From the NCBI GenBank assembly GCA_018806985.1, contig JADANN010000063.1:372001-436000 (forward strand): a stretch of DNA of 64,000 nt. The letters run 5' to 3'. The stretch comes from Angiostrongylus vasorum. Taxonomy: Eukaryota > Nematoda > Chromadorea > Rhabditida > Metastrongylidae. Both the position numbers and the translations under genes were made by a program. Positions 33,960 through 45,864 of this stretch are shown here, one piece after another. How positions within the stretch are numbered: the stretch's first letter is position 1; every line of letters starts with the position of its first letter. The notes below the pieces were generated by a model that made no database searches, had not been told where the DNA came from, and was given only the letters and a program-made list of their open reading frames with translations.

Positions 33960-36900
33960 CTTAACGATCCACTAATCTAAGCACATGAGGTATGTTCTTC
34001 AGTCTAATTAGACCATCATGAGAACTTCATCCAGCCATGAAACTCCTCTGGCTCGTGCACTCATTCAACTTTGCAGATTTCCTCATGAATTCCATAGTAT
34101 TTTTTCATAATTTTACCATTTGCTCTTGGAAGCTTTGACGACGCTTTAAGTAATCTGCTCTTCGGTAATGCTTTAACAACAGCAGTTCAGAAAGACAAAA
34201 GTTTGGAATCTGACCATTTCTCCAATTTAATGGCGATGACGTCTACTTTGTAGAGTAGTAAAAGTACACAGAATCAGTTTTGTAGAAGAACAGGGAACTG
34301 TCGTGAAAACAAGTACGAGTTTGCATGAAGTAAAAGTTTTCACTAGAATTATCACCCCGTCCTCTACCGTTCAGTTCCATGTTAACTAGAATTGTTTCTT
34401 CTATGAAAAAAATCGTAAGTTGGACACAGAAGATAGTTACTATTCCGAATATGTTGCCAAATTGGGCAACTACTCTACTCACAGTTCCATTTGTTGTTTC
34501 TATCCGGAAAACATTGGATTCATCTACTCTTCCATCAATAACTGGTTCCGTGGTCTGCTCTAAAATTCTCGTTAGTGCAGTTTGTAATGTTCTTAGTGAG
34601 GTTAAGCGACACGATTTGAAGTTAAATCAAATTAAAACGAGTTTAATAGTTAAAGCATAAGTTCGGGTTGTTGATGTGACAACGTTGTTTTTATACGGAA
34701 TCTTACATTACCACTTACGGGTAAAATTCAAAACAGAGGCGAAGATTACGAAGGACGGCCAAAACGACTTTCCGGCTACAAAGGTTCCATGAAAAAGGCG
34801 AAGCTCTGTCTTTTCTGGATTTGGAAGGGATTCGGTTGCCGACGCTAATAATTTCTGTCTAGTCGAAACGCATCCAAAAATTTATCCACGAAGTTCTCTT
34901 AGCAAGTTGGTCTTATGCGTTCATAAAATCATCGCAGCTAACTTTCGAAACTGAATAGTCATGCCGAATTTTTTCCCCTTCGATCTTTTTTCTAATATCA
35001 ACGTCTTATGGCAATATGAAGGTTTTTTTTAAAAAACTTAGGCAAACAGGTGTTGGTCAATTCACTAACACCTGATGGTTTAATTCTTTAAATTTGTTTA
35101 AAACGGAAGCACCATCCTTTCATATTTTAATCGTCTTTCATCCATTAACTTCACTTTACGGGGAAAAAAATATGAATAATGGTATACTTCTAGAAGTCTT
35201 ACATGGAATAGAAATTATTCGTGCTCGTTGTCCAAAACCAGAGACTGATTTCGAAACGTATTTTTACATTAGGCTATCTCTCCTGTATAAAAGAGGAGAG
35301 CGTTTGTCTGTCATAGTGTTCGAAAAGGAACTCGAAAATTGGAACACAGCCTCAGTAACTGGTTCCGATCATATCCACTGTAGCGGAAGTTCTTTGCCTC
35401 TCATTCATACGTTAAGGGAATGTGATGATCAGCGCATTTACAACTTGTCCCAGGAGATTTGCATATTAATTATTTCCTCAAAACTCTGATTGTAACTTCT
35501 GAATACCTAGCAGAGCGTAGCAATATTTAGAAATAAGAGTTTCGTGATTTTAGTACATTACTCAGTAATAGTTATTGTTTTTTAGTTATAGTATTACAGT
35601 ACTAGTAGTTATTGTATAGTTATAGTAATCTTAATAACTGCTTAAGAGATTCTTATTTACTGAATCCATCTTTAATGGTGGTGCTGGTGGTGCTTGTTTC
35701 TAACAAAAATTTTTTTTGCTTTTTAACAGTAATCGCTTTTATGAACCGGGATGAAATTTCTACAACTCTAATAATTCTACCAGTGTTTTGTTTCATCAGC
35801 GAATAACTAAAGCATAAATAGTTTTTAGCAACCAAACAGGGATGCCGAGGTATGAGTAAAACTCGCAACCTTAGTACGGGTTCGAATTCGCGATTACCCT
35901 TACGGAGTCTCACATCCTATCCACCATACTAGCCGAGGCTTTTGCTTTGTCTTTTCTGGTATAAATACATATTGGCAGCATCTCATAACTGGTACGATCA
36001 TTAGAAGCTCCTGCTCCAGATTATTTACAGCATTTTTGCTTGCTTTTATTGCTCACATTAAAATTCGCTTAGACGGAAGCAGTTCGACAGTGATAGCCAG
36101 AGGTTTTGGCTTTGCAAAACGCAATGGGCTCTCACCGACGAGGTCTCGAAAACGCAGATGAACCTTTCAGTTATTTCACTCTACAAATTCTCACTAGATA
36201 TTTGACCAGATTACGTTTTACATGACTTTTTTTTTCACCGATCTCCTCCGCGATAAACCTCCTTTGAATAACTAGTTTTCTCATTTCTTAAATGAAAAGA
36301 AGTTCTGATGGACTACGTCTTTCTTGGTGTCTGAAAAAGAGAATAGCAGTTTCAGGATCATGGAAGTGTGACGATGTGTGTTAAATATGATGTTATCGCT
36401 CATGTTTCAATAATATCCTTTGTTCAACCAATGCGTTAAAGTTTCACACTAGAAAGTGCTATTGGAGTTGTCTGTACCACTATCTCTCATCTTCTTATTT
36501 CATCCCATCTCAAGTCTAGCACATTTTCAGTCAATGATCTATTCGAATGCAGATAAATATTTAATAGCAATTGGAGAGGTTAAGTTTTGCTTCTGTTCTA
36601 TCCGCGAATCCTCCTCGTATTATCACCGCGCCTGTGTCGACCTTTGAGTTCTCATCGTAACGTCGTTGACGACAACCGATTGACCTTTCCGAATCTTCCT
36701 GTCGAGTCGTAGAGTCCCATGCACGACTAGCCACCGATAACCTATTTACTAGACACCTCGTTCTTTCTAATTTCTGCACTTGTAAATGTTGTGTAGAAAC
36801 TTTCGCTAGAACTTTGGTGCAATAAGACGTATCAAAGTTTTTTTTTGCGTTCTTTTAAGAAGAGATCTTTTGTTCTCCACAGAATATCCGACGCTGAAGT

Positions 36901-37380
36901 TAGATGTGACTTAGCTTTCGTGCCTTCGTTGTCTTTCTGATCTCCTCCAAACAACCTACTTCACGAAAATTTCGTATATTGTTCCCAGAACCTTCTCACA
37001 TTATACAATCCGAGTTTTGCATATCACATAGAGCAATTCATTCTTATATAACTGTTTTGGACCTTCTTATTTTACTGTTCAGCAAGTATTTTTTATACTT
37101 ATCGTAAACGTACGGATTCTTCAGCTTACCGATATAATTGACGGGTCCTGCTAACAATGTAAAGAGCAGAGACAGTAGCCCGCAACTCAGCTACAGGAGC
37201 AATTATCCATTTTTCCTCGAGGCTAATAAATTTCGTCGTGACATGTTCACTTTGTCATCAAGAGAAAGAAGTACTACTTTGCTGATATTTTATTGCAAGA
37301 ATAATTTTTCCGGTAGATTATTTTCAACTCTCAAATATACTCCCTATAAATTCTTGGATATCAAGCTAACACAAAGTTGA
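33960..37380. other. AT-rich stretch, no gene identified
   Basis: The longest unexplained open frame of the window is here: 35094-35489 plus strand, 131 codons, containing VLHGIEIIRARCPKPETDFE and LLYKRGERLSVIVFEKELEN. It has no recognisable family, no clear start context and no splice partners, so I do not call a gene. 34379-34660 (93 codons) and 36561-36779 minus strand (RSIGCRQRRYDENSKVDTG) are likewise unassigned. Confidence 0.3.
35835..35935 (-). repeat. tRNA-like sequence, probably a SINE head
   Basis: On the minus strand GCCTCGGCTAGTATGGTGGA resembles an A box and GCGAATTCGAACCCG a B box, at roughly tRNA spacing. The acceptor and T arms do not pair well enough for a functional tRNA. 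No TSD was identified. Confidence 0.35.
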
Positions 37381-37384
37381 GAAA

Positions 37385-37600
37385 TATGTTTATTCGGCTA
37401 ATGTTTGGACGTTTTCGTCTTCATCAGAGCGGGTGATCCGAGTAGATGATCCACAGTTGTTCGTTTTCGCGATGTGGTGTCTTCGTCGTCGTATCGAGTC
37501 AGATGTTCTTCAGTGGACCATCGCCCAAATGAGTCAAGCACGGCAGCGCTCTTTTTACACAGGACGGTTGCTGTTGATAATGATTTTCTGTTGATAATAA
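37385..37600 (+). repeat. Family E partial copy
   Basis: GGCTAATGTTTGGACG, then GTTCGTTTTCGCGATGTGG, then TATCGAGTCAGATGTTCTTC, then TTTTTACACAGGACGG line up in order with the family E arms at 17.2 and 25.0 kb. Confidence 0.5.
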
Positions 37601-39360
37601 TTTGTTTTTTAAACCAACGATCCATTCTACGGCAGTCGGAATTACGTTGTTTAGCGAATAGTGCATATCAAATCAATATCCGTCAAATCCACGTCTACTC
37701 CCTATATTCTACTCGAAGGAAGGACTCGCCTTGTTGAATAAATACGTTAGATAAATCGTCCTCGAACGATAGATTGGCTAATAGCAGAATTTGCGGCCAT
37801 CGCAGGAATCGGTGCGGTTCTGTAGGAACTCGAGTTGTAACTCAGCAAACCTCCATCCGGTCCACGTGGACAGGCTACTGTCCCTGGTTAAAGCTGAGAA
37901 CCTTCTACCACGGCTTTCCCATGATTCTAGAGGAATCATCCTCGTCCATCATTCGAAATATTATTGAGCTGAGATTACAGAGCCTCAAGACGCCGCATGA
38001 TCCATAAAAAATTTAGAAAACCGACCACCTCAATAAATGTCTGCGAAACAATACTGTCAATAAAGGAAGTGCCAAAACTTTAACGAAACATGAAAGCGAG
38101 TCATCTATGCATTTTTTTTAACCTCTATACTATTAGCTGTAATTTTGGGTGCAATAGTACTGAGCTTTTTTTCCCATTCTAAAGCGATGCTGGGGAGGAA
38201 TATATCTTACTGCTGATCTAGCCGCTATCCCGTTCTCGTGCTGTAGCCTCGCTTTTTAGAGAAAACACCATGCTCATGATACTGTTCCTAGCACGTTTCT
38301 GTCGACTACGAAATTGATTTACAACAAGGACTTATTGTTACTAAAAGTTTATCTCATCTCATAAGGTGATGAAATAAAGCAAATAATGAGCGTTCAGTGT
38401 ATGTGTATTTGCTGAGTGACTAAAATTATTTCATAACTATTGGAAGTTATAAGAAGCGCTGGTAACCAGTTAGGTTTCTTTTGATGAACGACACGTTTAT
38501 TTGTAAAGATATCTTGGTCACGCGATCAAATTAGGTTTGAGTAAACTTACAAAATCTTCTGTCGTTCTAATGACTTTGCTGCTTTACAGGTATAGATGAC
38601 TCAGAAAAAAGTGCTATCTGGATCACATGCTAAACGATGCTGCGAAATTGTTGTGTAAAATGGTATAAAGCGATCTCAAAGGCACACTTGGCGGAGCTTA
38701 CCGGCTTCTTCATTTCTGAGCTGAGTGGTGAGCATTCCACTCGTTCGCTTTTTGCGCATCTTCTTCATACCTGCGCTAGTTTTGTTCCAGAACACCTTTT
38801 TATTGCTGTTTGATAACTAGCAACTATAGTCTGTAACATTTTCTCAGCTCCTACTTTTCTAATTATTAAGCCTTCAAGTCAAATATTCACCTATTTAAAC
38901 CACACCTTTGTGAAGAAGGTTAAAAATCATTACTGGTCGTTGTCACTGTTTTCGAACACGACATTTACCATTGAAAACGGTTTTTTAATTCTTAAAAAAT
39001 AAAGTTTCTTCCTGCACATAACTAAATATAAGTAACAAAAAAGTCTCGAGACAGCTCCATGATACTATTTTGATGACAAACATGTATGAAAATATTTGCA
39101 TTTCTCTTCTGTTTGAACACACTATTTCCTCGCTCATTCATCCAGGGTTATTCATTTCTACAGAGGTCATTAATGAGAAAGAAACTCAAACTACTGCGGA
39201 TTAACGCTCTTGTTATTTGGATAGTGCCTTGCGAGAACCATCAGGCTAATGGTAACGCCGGTTCATTCCTCTTCTCAATGTCAGTCCCATGTTTTCATCT
39301 GTGTTTCCAACGTTATTCATTATGACTAACAGTCACCAATGTGGGTGACGAACATAGCCT
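37601..39360. other. Mostly unassigned; a GC-richer island at 37.76-38.0 kb
   Basis: 37760-38000 is GC-richer than its surroundings and open in several frames on both strands (for example GGLLSYNSSSYRTAPIPAMA on the minus strand, ending at a stop). I cannot choose a frame or product. The remainder is AT-rich with no recognisable feature. Confidence 0.25.
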
Positions 39361-40153
39361 TGCAGTAGGAAGAGGGCCGCACGGAACCACCTCGTTGCCA
39401 TGTATTGACCTCGACCGAGTGCTGTTTCTGTTAGCGTTAATTATCATTTAGCCATAGAACCTGTAAAATTTCCATTTATTCTCCCCCATAATTCTAACGT
39501 GATTTTCTACTGTATCCCATTCCATCTCGCAATACACAGTAGATGAGAAGATTCTATACAGAGATAAACAATCATTCTTAATGCGTTGTCATCAAACAAA
39601 AAGGAGCAATTTTACCTGACAAACGGGGTTCTTCTAGAATGCTGACGGTGTGTGTATTGTTGGTTTTCCCTATGGATTCAGAGAAAGGGGTGCGGTCGGT
39701 GTGAATAATGGCTTGAGCACGGAAAAGCGACGAAAGAGGGACTAAAGGACGATGTGGACCGCTCGGCCTGACTTGTGTCAACATTTCTCCAGTTACTAGG
39801 CACCCACCACGTTCCTCATTCCCTTAGGTTGGGAAGCAGTTCTAAGGTAACGGACACTAAAATTTGGCACTTGAAACTTTTCTGCTAAATCGTGTTCTGG
39901 CATTTTCACACTTAATGTTAGTGGTCGGACAACCTCCATCGTTTTAGTCATCACTATACTTGGGATGTATTTGTTCCGTCACACTTTCTTTGAGATTGAA
40001 ACTTCGTAGCTCTATTGCGGTTCCCATTGGAACGGCCATCTTTCTCTGAATAGTCACATTTGCAGCGATTGGAACGTAGCATTGCCGGATTGTGTCGCTT
40101 CCATACGTCCAGCTCCGCTCTGCATCCATAAATCCATGAATCATGGATCCCAT
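39361..40153 (-). other. Cluster of coding-like minus-strand segments, unidentified
   Basis: Three segments look coding. 40153 to about 39990 holds SWTYGSDTIRQCYVPIAANV and RKMAVPMGTAIELRSFNLKE. 39822-39616 is open for 68 codons between an AG acceptor and a GTAAAA donor, with GGCLVTGEMLTQVRPSGPHR and HTVSILEEPRLS. 39421-39361 contains QYMATRWFRAALFLL, which resembles the kinase subdomain VIII signature (Y-x-A-T-R-W-Y-R-A-P-E) but lacks its PE. I cannot join them into one protein. The set may be a decayed gene or chance. Confidence 0.25.
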
Positions 40154-40159
40154 GTGGCG

Positions 40160-42470
40160 TCTCCTTCTGCCAGCCTTACTACTCCCGTTTATTTTCGTGA
40201 AGGATTGCTAAAATCTTTTATGAGTAACGTTCCTAATAAGCGCATAGTACTTTAAACTTCTTCCGTCCTAAATTTCCAAAATTCTTTTCGTGTTATCTCA
40301 ATTAAGCTGTCAAGTTTTAACCCACTACGATAATTACTATCAAGCTCCCGCAGGCTTGTCGAAGTCCAATCTTAGGTTTTTTCCGTTAAAAGTGTTAGTT
40401 TTCGATAAGTTCTTGAAGTGTACATAAAGAATGAGAAGTAAAATTACTTATTTAGATTTTTCTTTCAACTGTTCTGGATAATCTTTATCAACACACGGTT
40501 GCTTTAGAGCTGAAAGACAATCACACATCTGCAAATTTTTGCGCTTGCTCACTTTTTGAAGTAGTAAATCCCTAATAACTCATAAGACCGACTTTCTATA
40601 AACCTCAGCATAAGTAATCGATATATTTACTCACATGTTCTTACGAACTGCCCTTGTTGAACTGATGCGAGGTTGGTCCAAGTAGTTGTTGTTGTCAATT
40701 ATTAATAAATCCTCATTAATAAGGTTGGGATCAGATGTCCACTCAACGATACATGCGCCTACTCACCTTGGCCCAGAATCACGTTTTCGAACGTATCATT
40801 TCCGTTCATCTTGGGTCAGACGATCTCTAATAAAAGCATTCTTTTGAATACGTTCCTATGACGTGTTAATGAAATTACATTTAGTCAACGAATTTAGCCC
40901 ATAAATTCCATCTGATCATTTATTCTCAAAGATTTGTTTACACTAAACTAGCGGCGCTGTTTTTAAAAAGTGTGAAGTTATCCGTTCATTCTCCTTTATA
41001 GATTAGACTTGCATTTCATCTTCTCTTGCGAACATCTCATCACGACTAGTTATTATATGATCCTATACTCTTATCTTGCTCTGGAAGACTGCCTTATATC
41101 AATTCCGAATTTTAGCATCATGCGACAACTAAATGTGTGAAATTCTCTCTCCCACGGTTCGCTCACATGCTCATTATAGCCTTTCATACCTGTCGATCAC
41201 TCTGTTGAATGTTTCATTAATGTCATTGTTGAATGAAAGGGAGGAAAAAAACTTTCAATGTTTTTAATTATCTCATCACTATATGATTCTTAGAAATGTG
41301 GCCATACTTTGCTCATACTTTCAAATTCGCACGCTTGTACATACTTCTGCAATCCTTTGTCGTTTGCTAGTTAGGTGAATTCCACCAGATGAGGTCCGTC
41401 AAAGAGTTGAATATTTTAATCAAATCATTGACGTCATTCACAGATTTCATTGGTGAACTGCTGAACACATTAAATTCCGTGCTGGTTTTCCAAAAACTTC
41501 TAGAATTCTGGATTACTAGAGGATTTGAGCATTGAGAAATTTGAAGACGCCTAGAAGAGAGCTTTCTATGTGATTCCAAAGGTGTAAATAACTGTTTCGA
41601 AGTTTTTTTTATTAAATTTAAATTCGTTTAGATACATGACCTACAAAAAAATTTACGAGAAAATTTAATATTTAAAGTTATTAACACAAGAATAGTACTC
41701 AGAAAAACCAACGATACAGTGAAGAACGCCAACGTACCATACTGGAGCAGATGCACTTTTTATGACTGAATTGGCTTTCAAACTACGAACTCCAACTAAG
41801 AAAGAAAAGAAGAAATACGTCTTTTTTGAGCTCTTGGAAATTATTATCTCGTCTTGGTAGGGTACGGAAATATGCGTTTTGTTGTCAAGGTTTCTAAAAT
41901 TATACTGGTTTTTAATGAATCCAACAACAATAGTTCAAACGGGACCTGGGTTAACTCGTATGGTGCCTCAAAATCCTTTGCATCTGTCTTCTAACAAACA
42001 AGTGTCCCGGCATTATTTATACACAGCAAAACATCTTCACAGGTGGTCAATATAACTTTCCGAATGCTAGTAATTTTTTTGATATTCGGCTTACACATTG
42101 TATTTTGAGATGATAACAGAATGAGAACATAAGGAATATGAGAATGGGGAAAATTCCTGAAATAAAGTTTGTTGAAATATTAATTTAAAAAAAACATAAA
42201 AAAGTGCATGTTGAAATGAAATAACACATGATATACTATGGGATAGCAATGATATGGTAGCGATACATATTAGCATATTATAAAATATAGGTGTGTGATC
42301 CAAAATAATACAAAAACTAACGCGATGACAGAGTTACGGTTTTCTGTTATTCCTGGCTGCACATTTTAGTATTGATCACACTCTCGAGCTATGAGACCTC
42401 AACAAACTGTCATTGTTGAGAAGTTGTTAAAATCCAAACTTATAAAAGAGAGCTTTTATAAACCTATAGA
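40160..42470. other. AT-rich stretch, no gene identified
   Basis: No recognisable coding segment, repeat or RNA gene. Confidence 0.4.
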
Positions 42471-42475
42471 AAAAA

Positions 42476-42757
42476 AAAGGGATAAAGCTTCCGTCGTTGA
42501 TCAATCCCTTAAGGACGCGCCATGCGTTCGACTTCTCCAAACATTACTAGAGGTGATTGAAAGAATATCTGACCTGCACAACGACTCGTGGTGGCATATC
42601 GATGTATCGAGTAGTGCTCGTATCCTCCCAGACCCAGACACGTTTGGTACTAATTCGGTGACCTCGGAGGGGTGGAAGACTTAGGCGAGCCTAGGGCACG
42701 GGATTCAATCCCATTTGCATTGCAGGGCGCCTCTAACCACGGCGCTACACGCGCGCA
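42476..42757 (-). mobile_element. SINE family B, full length
   Basis: The 3' end GGGATAAAGCTTCCGTCG is at the left, with CATGCGTTCGACTTCTCC, ATCGATGTATCGAGTAGTGC and GGGATTCAATCCC in the B-box position; the head is the reverse complement of CTCTAACCACGGCGCTACACG. A 12-bp insertion (CCCAGACACGTT region) distinguishes it. The flanks give only a weak TSD. Confidence 0.78.
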
Positions 42758-42759
42758 AG

Positions 42760-43615
42760 CAAACTTCTACAAAGCAAAAGTTATATGTCCATTATTCCAA
42801 CTGATTTTTCTTTATTATGCCAGAGTTGTGTGCACCTGGACTATGACTAAGGAAGTAGCGATATTAGTGAAGGAGTGGTAAAGTGGTTTCTTTTTCTTGA
42901 ATTGAAAGACACGCGAAGAGAAGAGATTCCTCAACATCGAAAACCTATCGAAAACGGTGACTATGGCGGCCGACAAGTACTTCAGGTATTTATTTATGGA
43001 AGTAGAAGATTTTCCGATTCTTCGGATTTTTTTCAACAACATCTTTTTTCTACTTTTTAGCGCATTTCTGTCTTTTTCTTTCCTTCCGCTTTTCCGCAAA
43101 ATAACCAATCTATTCTGATCTCATCATGCATTCAAGTTGTAAAATGTACTGTATATCATAACGTTTCCATGTTTCTCAACCAATTTGGAAACTTAGTGCT
43201 TTCGTTAATTATTTATCGAAGCTTTCGAAAGGAATGAAGGAAGTCCAAACAAAAAGAAGTAAAAAATCTAAAGCGTATAGACAATGGAGTCGTCGTCTTG
43301 TCGCGTGCCGGTGCAGACAACATGCAAATGAATCGACAGCCGTAAATGGTGTGATTATTGCAGAGTAGAACCCTGTTCTCTGTGCGTGCCTCTTGCATTT
43401 CAAGAAAAAAAATTGACGTGTTGTGCAAATAAGTGGAACCGCTGTGATATCGGTTCATTAAAAGTTGGTTCTAATTTCTGTCCCTTAAGATATCATGCTA
43501 CGTGTGGCCTTTTAGACTCCACTAGAGTCGCCTAAGAAATGAGTTGTGTAAGTAATCGACATCTTGGCTTGTTGACAAACTTACACAAAACTGTTGCGAA
43601 ACCTTATTGTGTCTT
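42760..43615. other. Spacer, nothing recognised
   Basis: Short overlapping frames only; no shared repeat. Confidence 0.35.
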
Positions 43616-43619
43616 GCAG

Positions 43620-43755
43620 TGGGGGGGTAGCGCAATTGTAGTGATCCCGATCATCACGAGAACAGTGGTGATTCTACCCCCGCTTCAGGCTCACCAAGTC
43701 TCTAATCCCTCCGGAGTCGAAATATTGGTTCCTGAGTTGTTTGGAGGAACCATTG
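43620..43755 (+). mobile_element. tRNA-like SINE, same subtype as at position 5
   Basis: GGGGTAGCGCAATTGTAGTG (A-box-like) and GTGATTCTACCCC (B-box position) are followed by GGCTCACCAAGTCTCTAATC and GGAGTCGAAATATTGGTTCC, the family B body. The 3' part is absent. Confidence 0.55.
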
Positions 43756-44034
43756 CACCCTTTTTAATCCATCTGGGAACGCGGCTATCCCAGGATTTAA
43801 GGGAAAATCGGCTATTCTCAGCCACTATTCAACGACGTTCAAGAAGAAGACGAAAATCTTTAAGCAACAGCTAAGTCCATTCGCAAAAGTGCGAAAACCT
43901 TCGTGGATTTTGCATGCAAAGGAGGGAATCAAATGAAATAAATTCTGGGATCCGCAGCGAAGATGGTTCACGTGAAGCAAAAGCATTGCGACTTACGATT
44001 CTGCAGTATTACGTTTTTAAGTTAAGAAACTCAA

Positions 44035-44145
44035 TTATTCAATTGTTGTTCCTTTCGATACAGGTTTTCGTAGTCATCGCATCGAGTTGAATCGAGTGGG
44101 CTGGAGCACCGAACAAATGAACCACTTTTAGTCGGATAGGTTTCA
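44035..44145 (+). repeat. Family E fragment
   Basis: TCATCGCATCGAGTTGAATC, then GTGGGCTGGAGCACCGAAC, then AAATGAACCACTTTT parallel the family E arm at 17.2 and 37.5 kb. Confidence 0.4.
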
Positions 44146-45090
44146 TGAGTTTCCACAAAGATGTAGTCTGTAATGCCTTTGATGACGTGCTGCTTAACAA
44201 ACAGTGCTATCAAACGCAAAATTTCGTTCGATGGTATTTATGCCTTTGCCGTGTTGAGTAGCGTCATCTAATAAATCGGGTTGTTTCTCTCACTTTTATT
44301 AACGAACTGTGAAGGTAACTGTTTAAACCGAATTTGTTAAGAGGACATAAGATTTCAGTTTATAGACAGATTAGCTCTGACATTATGTATTTCGTTTCCT
44401 TAATCCTATATTATGAAAAAAAGTGCATCAAAAGGGACCATTTATTTTCTTCCCTTTGTATGATCTTCTTCGTGTTTTTCAAAGCATTTTTTCTGCATTT
44501 ATTGAAAAGTGCTGTGGAAAGCAATTTTATTCACGAATTCGTCGGACACGTCCTTTTTCTTGCTACAGGGTTGACCAGTCTTAGAGGCAATATGCAGGCC
44601 AGTTACTCAAATGGTTTACGATGGCAAAATACGTGACAAAGTCCCAACCAATTCTTTCCATTCTAATTAGAAACTTACCGCTAACTTTCGAATGATTCAT
44701 TATCACTTGTGTTTATGGTAAATCGGGCAAAGAAGAAAAAACCCAATGCTTAGTTGTTGGTGATGTTTTGCCCAAGCTCTTTCATACTGTACCCGGTAAA
44801 TTTTCAAGTAATGCTCGAGTTTTACTTCTATGAATGCAGGTTAATCTGTGGTTCTTCTTTTAATTCATCGTCTTCAATTTGCCTGACAAATGTATGCTCA
44901 ACTTAACCAGATGAATAATTAGACTTTCTTAATTAATTAAGCTCGTAAGATCATGAACAGCTTCTATTTCTCATTGTCTAAAATTTTAACCCGTAATTTG
45001 GAATCCAACTAAGGAAAGAAATCCGGCCTTGGTTGGCATCACATTACCGTGTTATATTACATACTGGTTGCACTTGTATTTGCTCGTTTT
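44146..45090. other. AT-rich spacer, nothing recognised
   Basis: One 100-codon plus-strand frame at 44334-44636 has hydrophobic content (FFVFFKAFFLHLL) but no recognisable family. Confidence 0.3.
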
Positions 45091-45108
45091 TTGAATAATA
45101 TAGAAAAC

Positions 45109-45434
45109 ACAGTGTTTACTTTTTTTATGTACTGCCCAGCATAATTTTCACATCAGGGGTATTATGTGAAATCAACCACAACGATACTGAGATATTGGCA
45201 AAACTTGGGCCTCGGGACTGGGTCAATGCCGACGTGGGCTCCGTAGATGAATCTCGTTGACGGGTGATTGCTGATGGCAATGGTAGATAGAAAACTAGCT
45301 GAAAGAAACAGAGATCAAGGGCCTTCGTGGCGCAGTGTGCTGTGCGCGAGTCCCCGGAAAGGGAAATCGTGGTGCAATCTGGCCTGGAGTCCAAGTTTTG
45401 CGAATATCTCAGAATCGTTGTGGTTGATTTCACA
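45109..45434 (-). mobile_element. SINE family A, palindromic copy with 13-bp TSD
   Basis: Near-perfect terminal arms of about 45 bp: GTGAAATCAACCACAACGAT at the left and ATCGTTGTGGTTGATTTCAC at the right. Between them lies a forward tRNA-like part (CGTGGCGCAGTG...). TAATATAGAAAAC at 45096-45108 and TAATACAGAAAAC at 45435-45447 flank it (12 of 13). Confidence 0.8.
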
Positions 45435-45574
45435 TAATACAGAAAACTTTTAAATCAGAAAACGTTGATTGATCTACACTGATAGCTAGTGTTCCGGTTG
45501 AAAGTTGATACAGCACTGTGGTGTAATGAAATGAATACAATGAATAGTTTAGTTATCTCAGCATCATAGTGGTT

Positions 45575-45862
45575 TGGATAAAAAGGATAAAGATTTCGGC
45601 ATTGATCAGTCCCCTGAGGGATGTGCCATGCATTCGACTTCATTAAGCGTCATTTGGAGGTGAATGAATGCATATCTGGCCTTTACAATGACTCGCGGTG
45701 GCCTGCCGATGTATGGAGCCAGTGCTGGTGTGGTGTCCTTCCAGATGAGTCTTACCAATTTACCGACTCCGGAGGTATGGAATGCTTGGTGGGCCATGGG
45801 CGCCGGGATTGACTCCATGTGTTGCAGGGCGCCTCCGACCACTGCGCCACACACGCCCTTAT
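45575..45862 (-). mobile_element. SINE family B, full length
   Basis: GGATAAAGATTTCGGCATTG, CATGCATTCGACTTCATTAA, ATGCATATCTGGCCTTTACA, GGTGGGCCATGGGCGCCGGG and the head complement CGACCACTGCGCCACACACG are in order. It lies 140 bp from the family A copy at 45.1-45.4 kb. Confidence 0.82.
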
Positions 45863-45864
45863 TT

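Noticed and set aside
33702..33980. Two open frames rich in alternating C and V residues
   Set aside because: They are translations of the GT microsatellite, not protein genes.
35094..35489. 131-codon plus-strand open frame
   Set aside because: It is long for this AT-rich setting but lacks homology, start context and splice partners. It is recorded within the surrounding region but not called as a gene.
35835..35935. Candidate tRNA gene on the minus strand
   Set aside because: A- and B-box-like motifs are present, but the acceptor and T stems do not pair and no clear anticodon loop can be drawn. It is more likely a SINE head.
37774..38007. 77-codon plus-strand open frame in a GC-richer island
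   Set aside because: Both strands are open in several frames, and no frame shows a family signature or clean splice sites. I could not justify a gene call.
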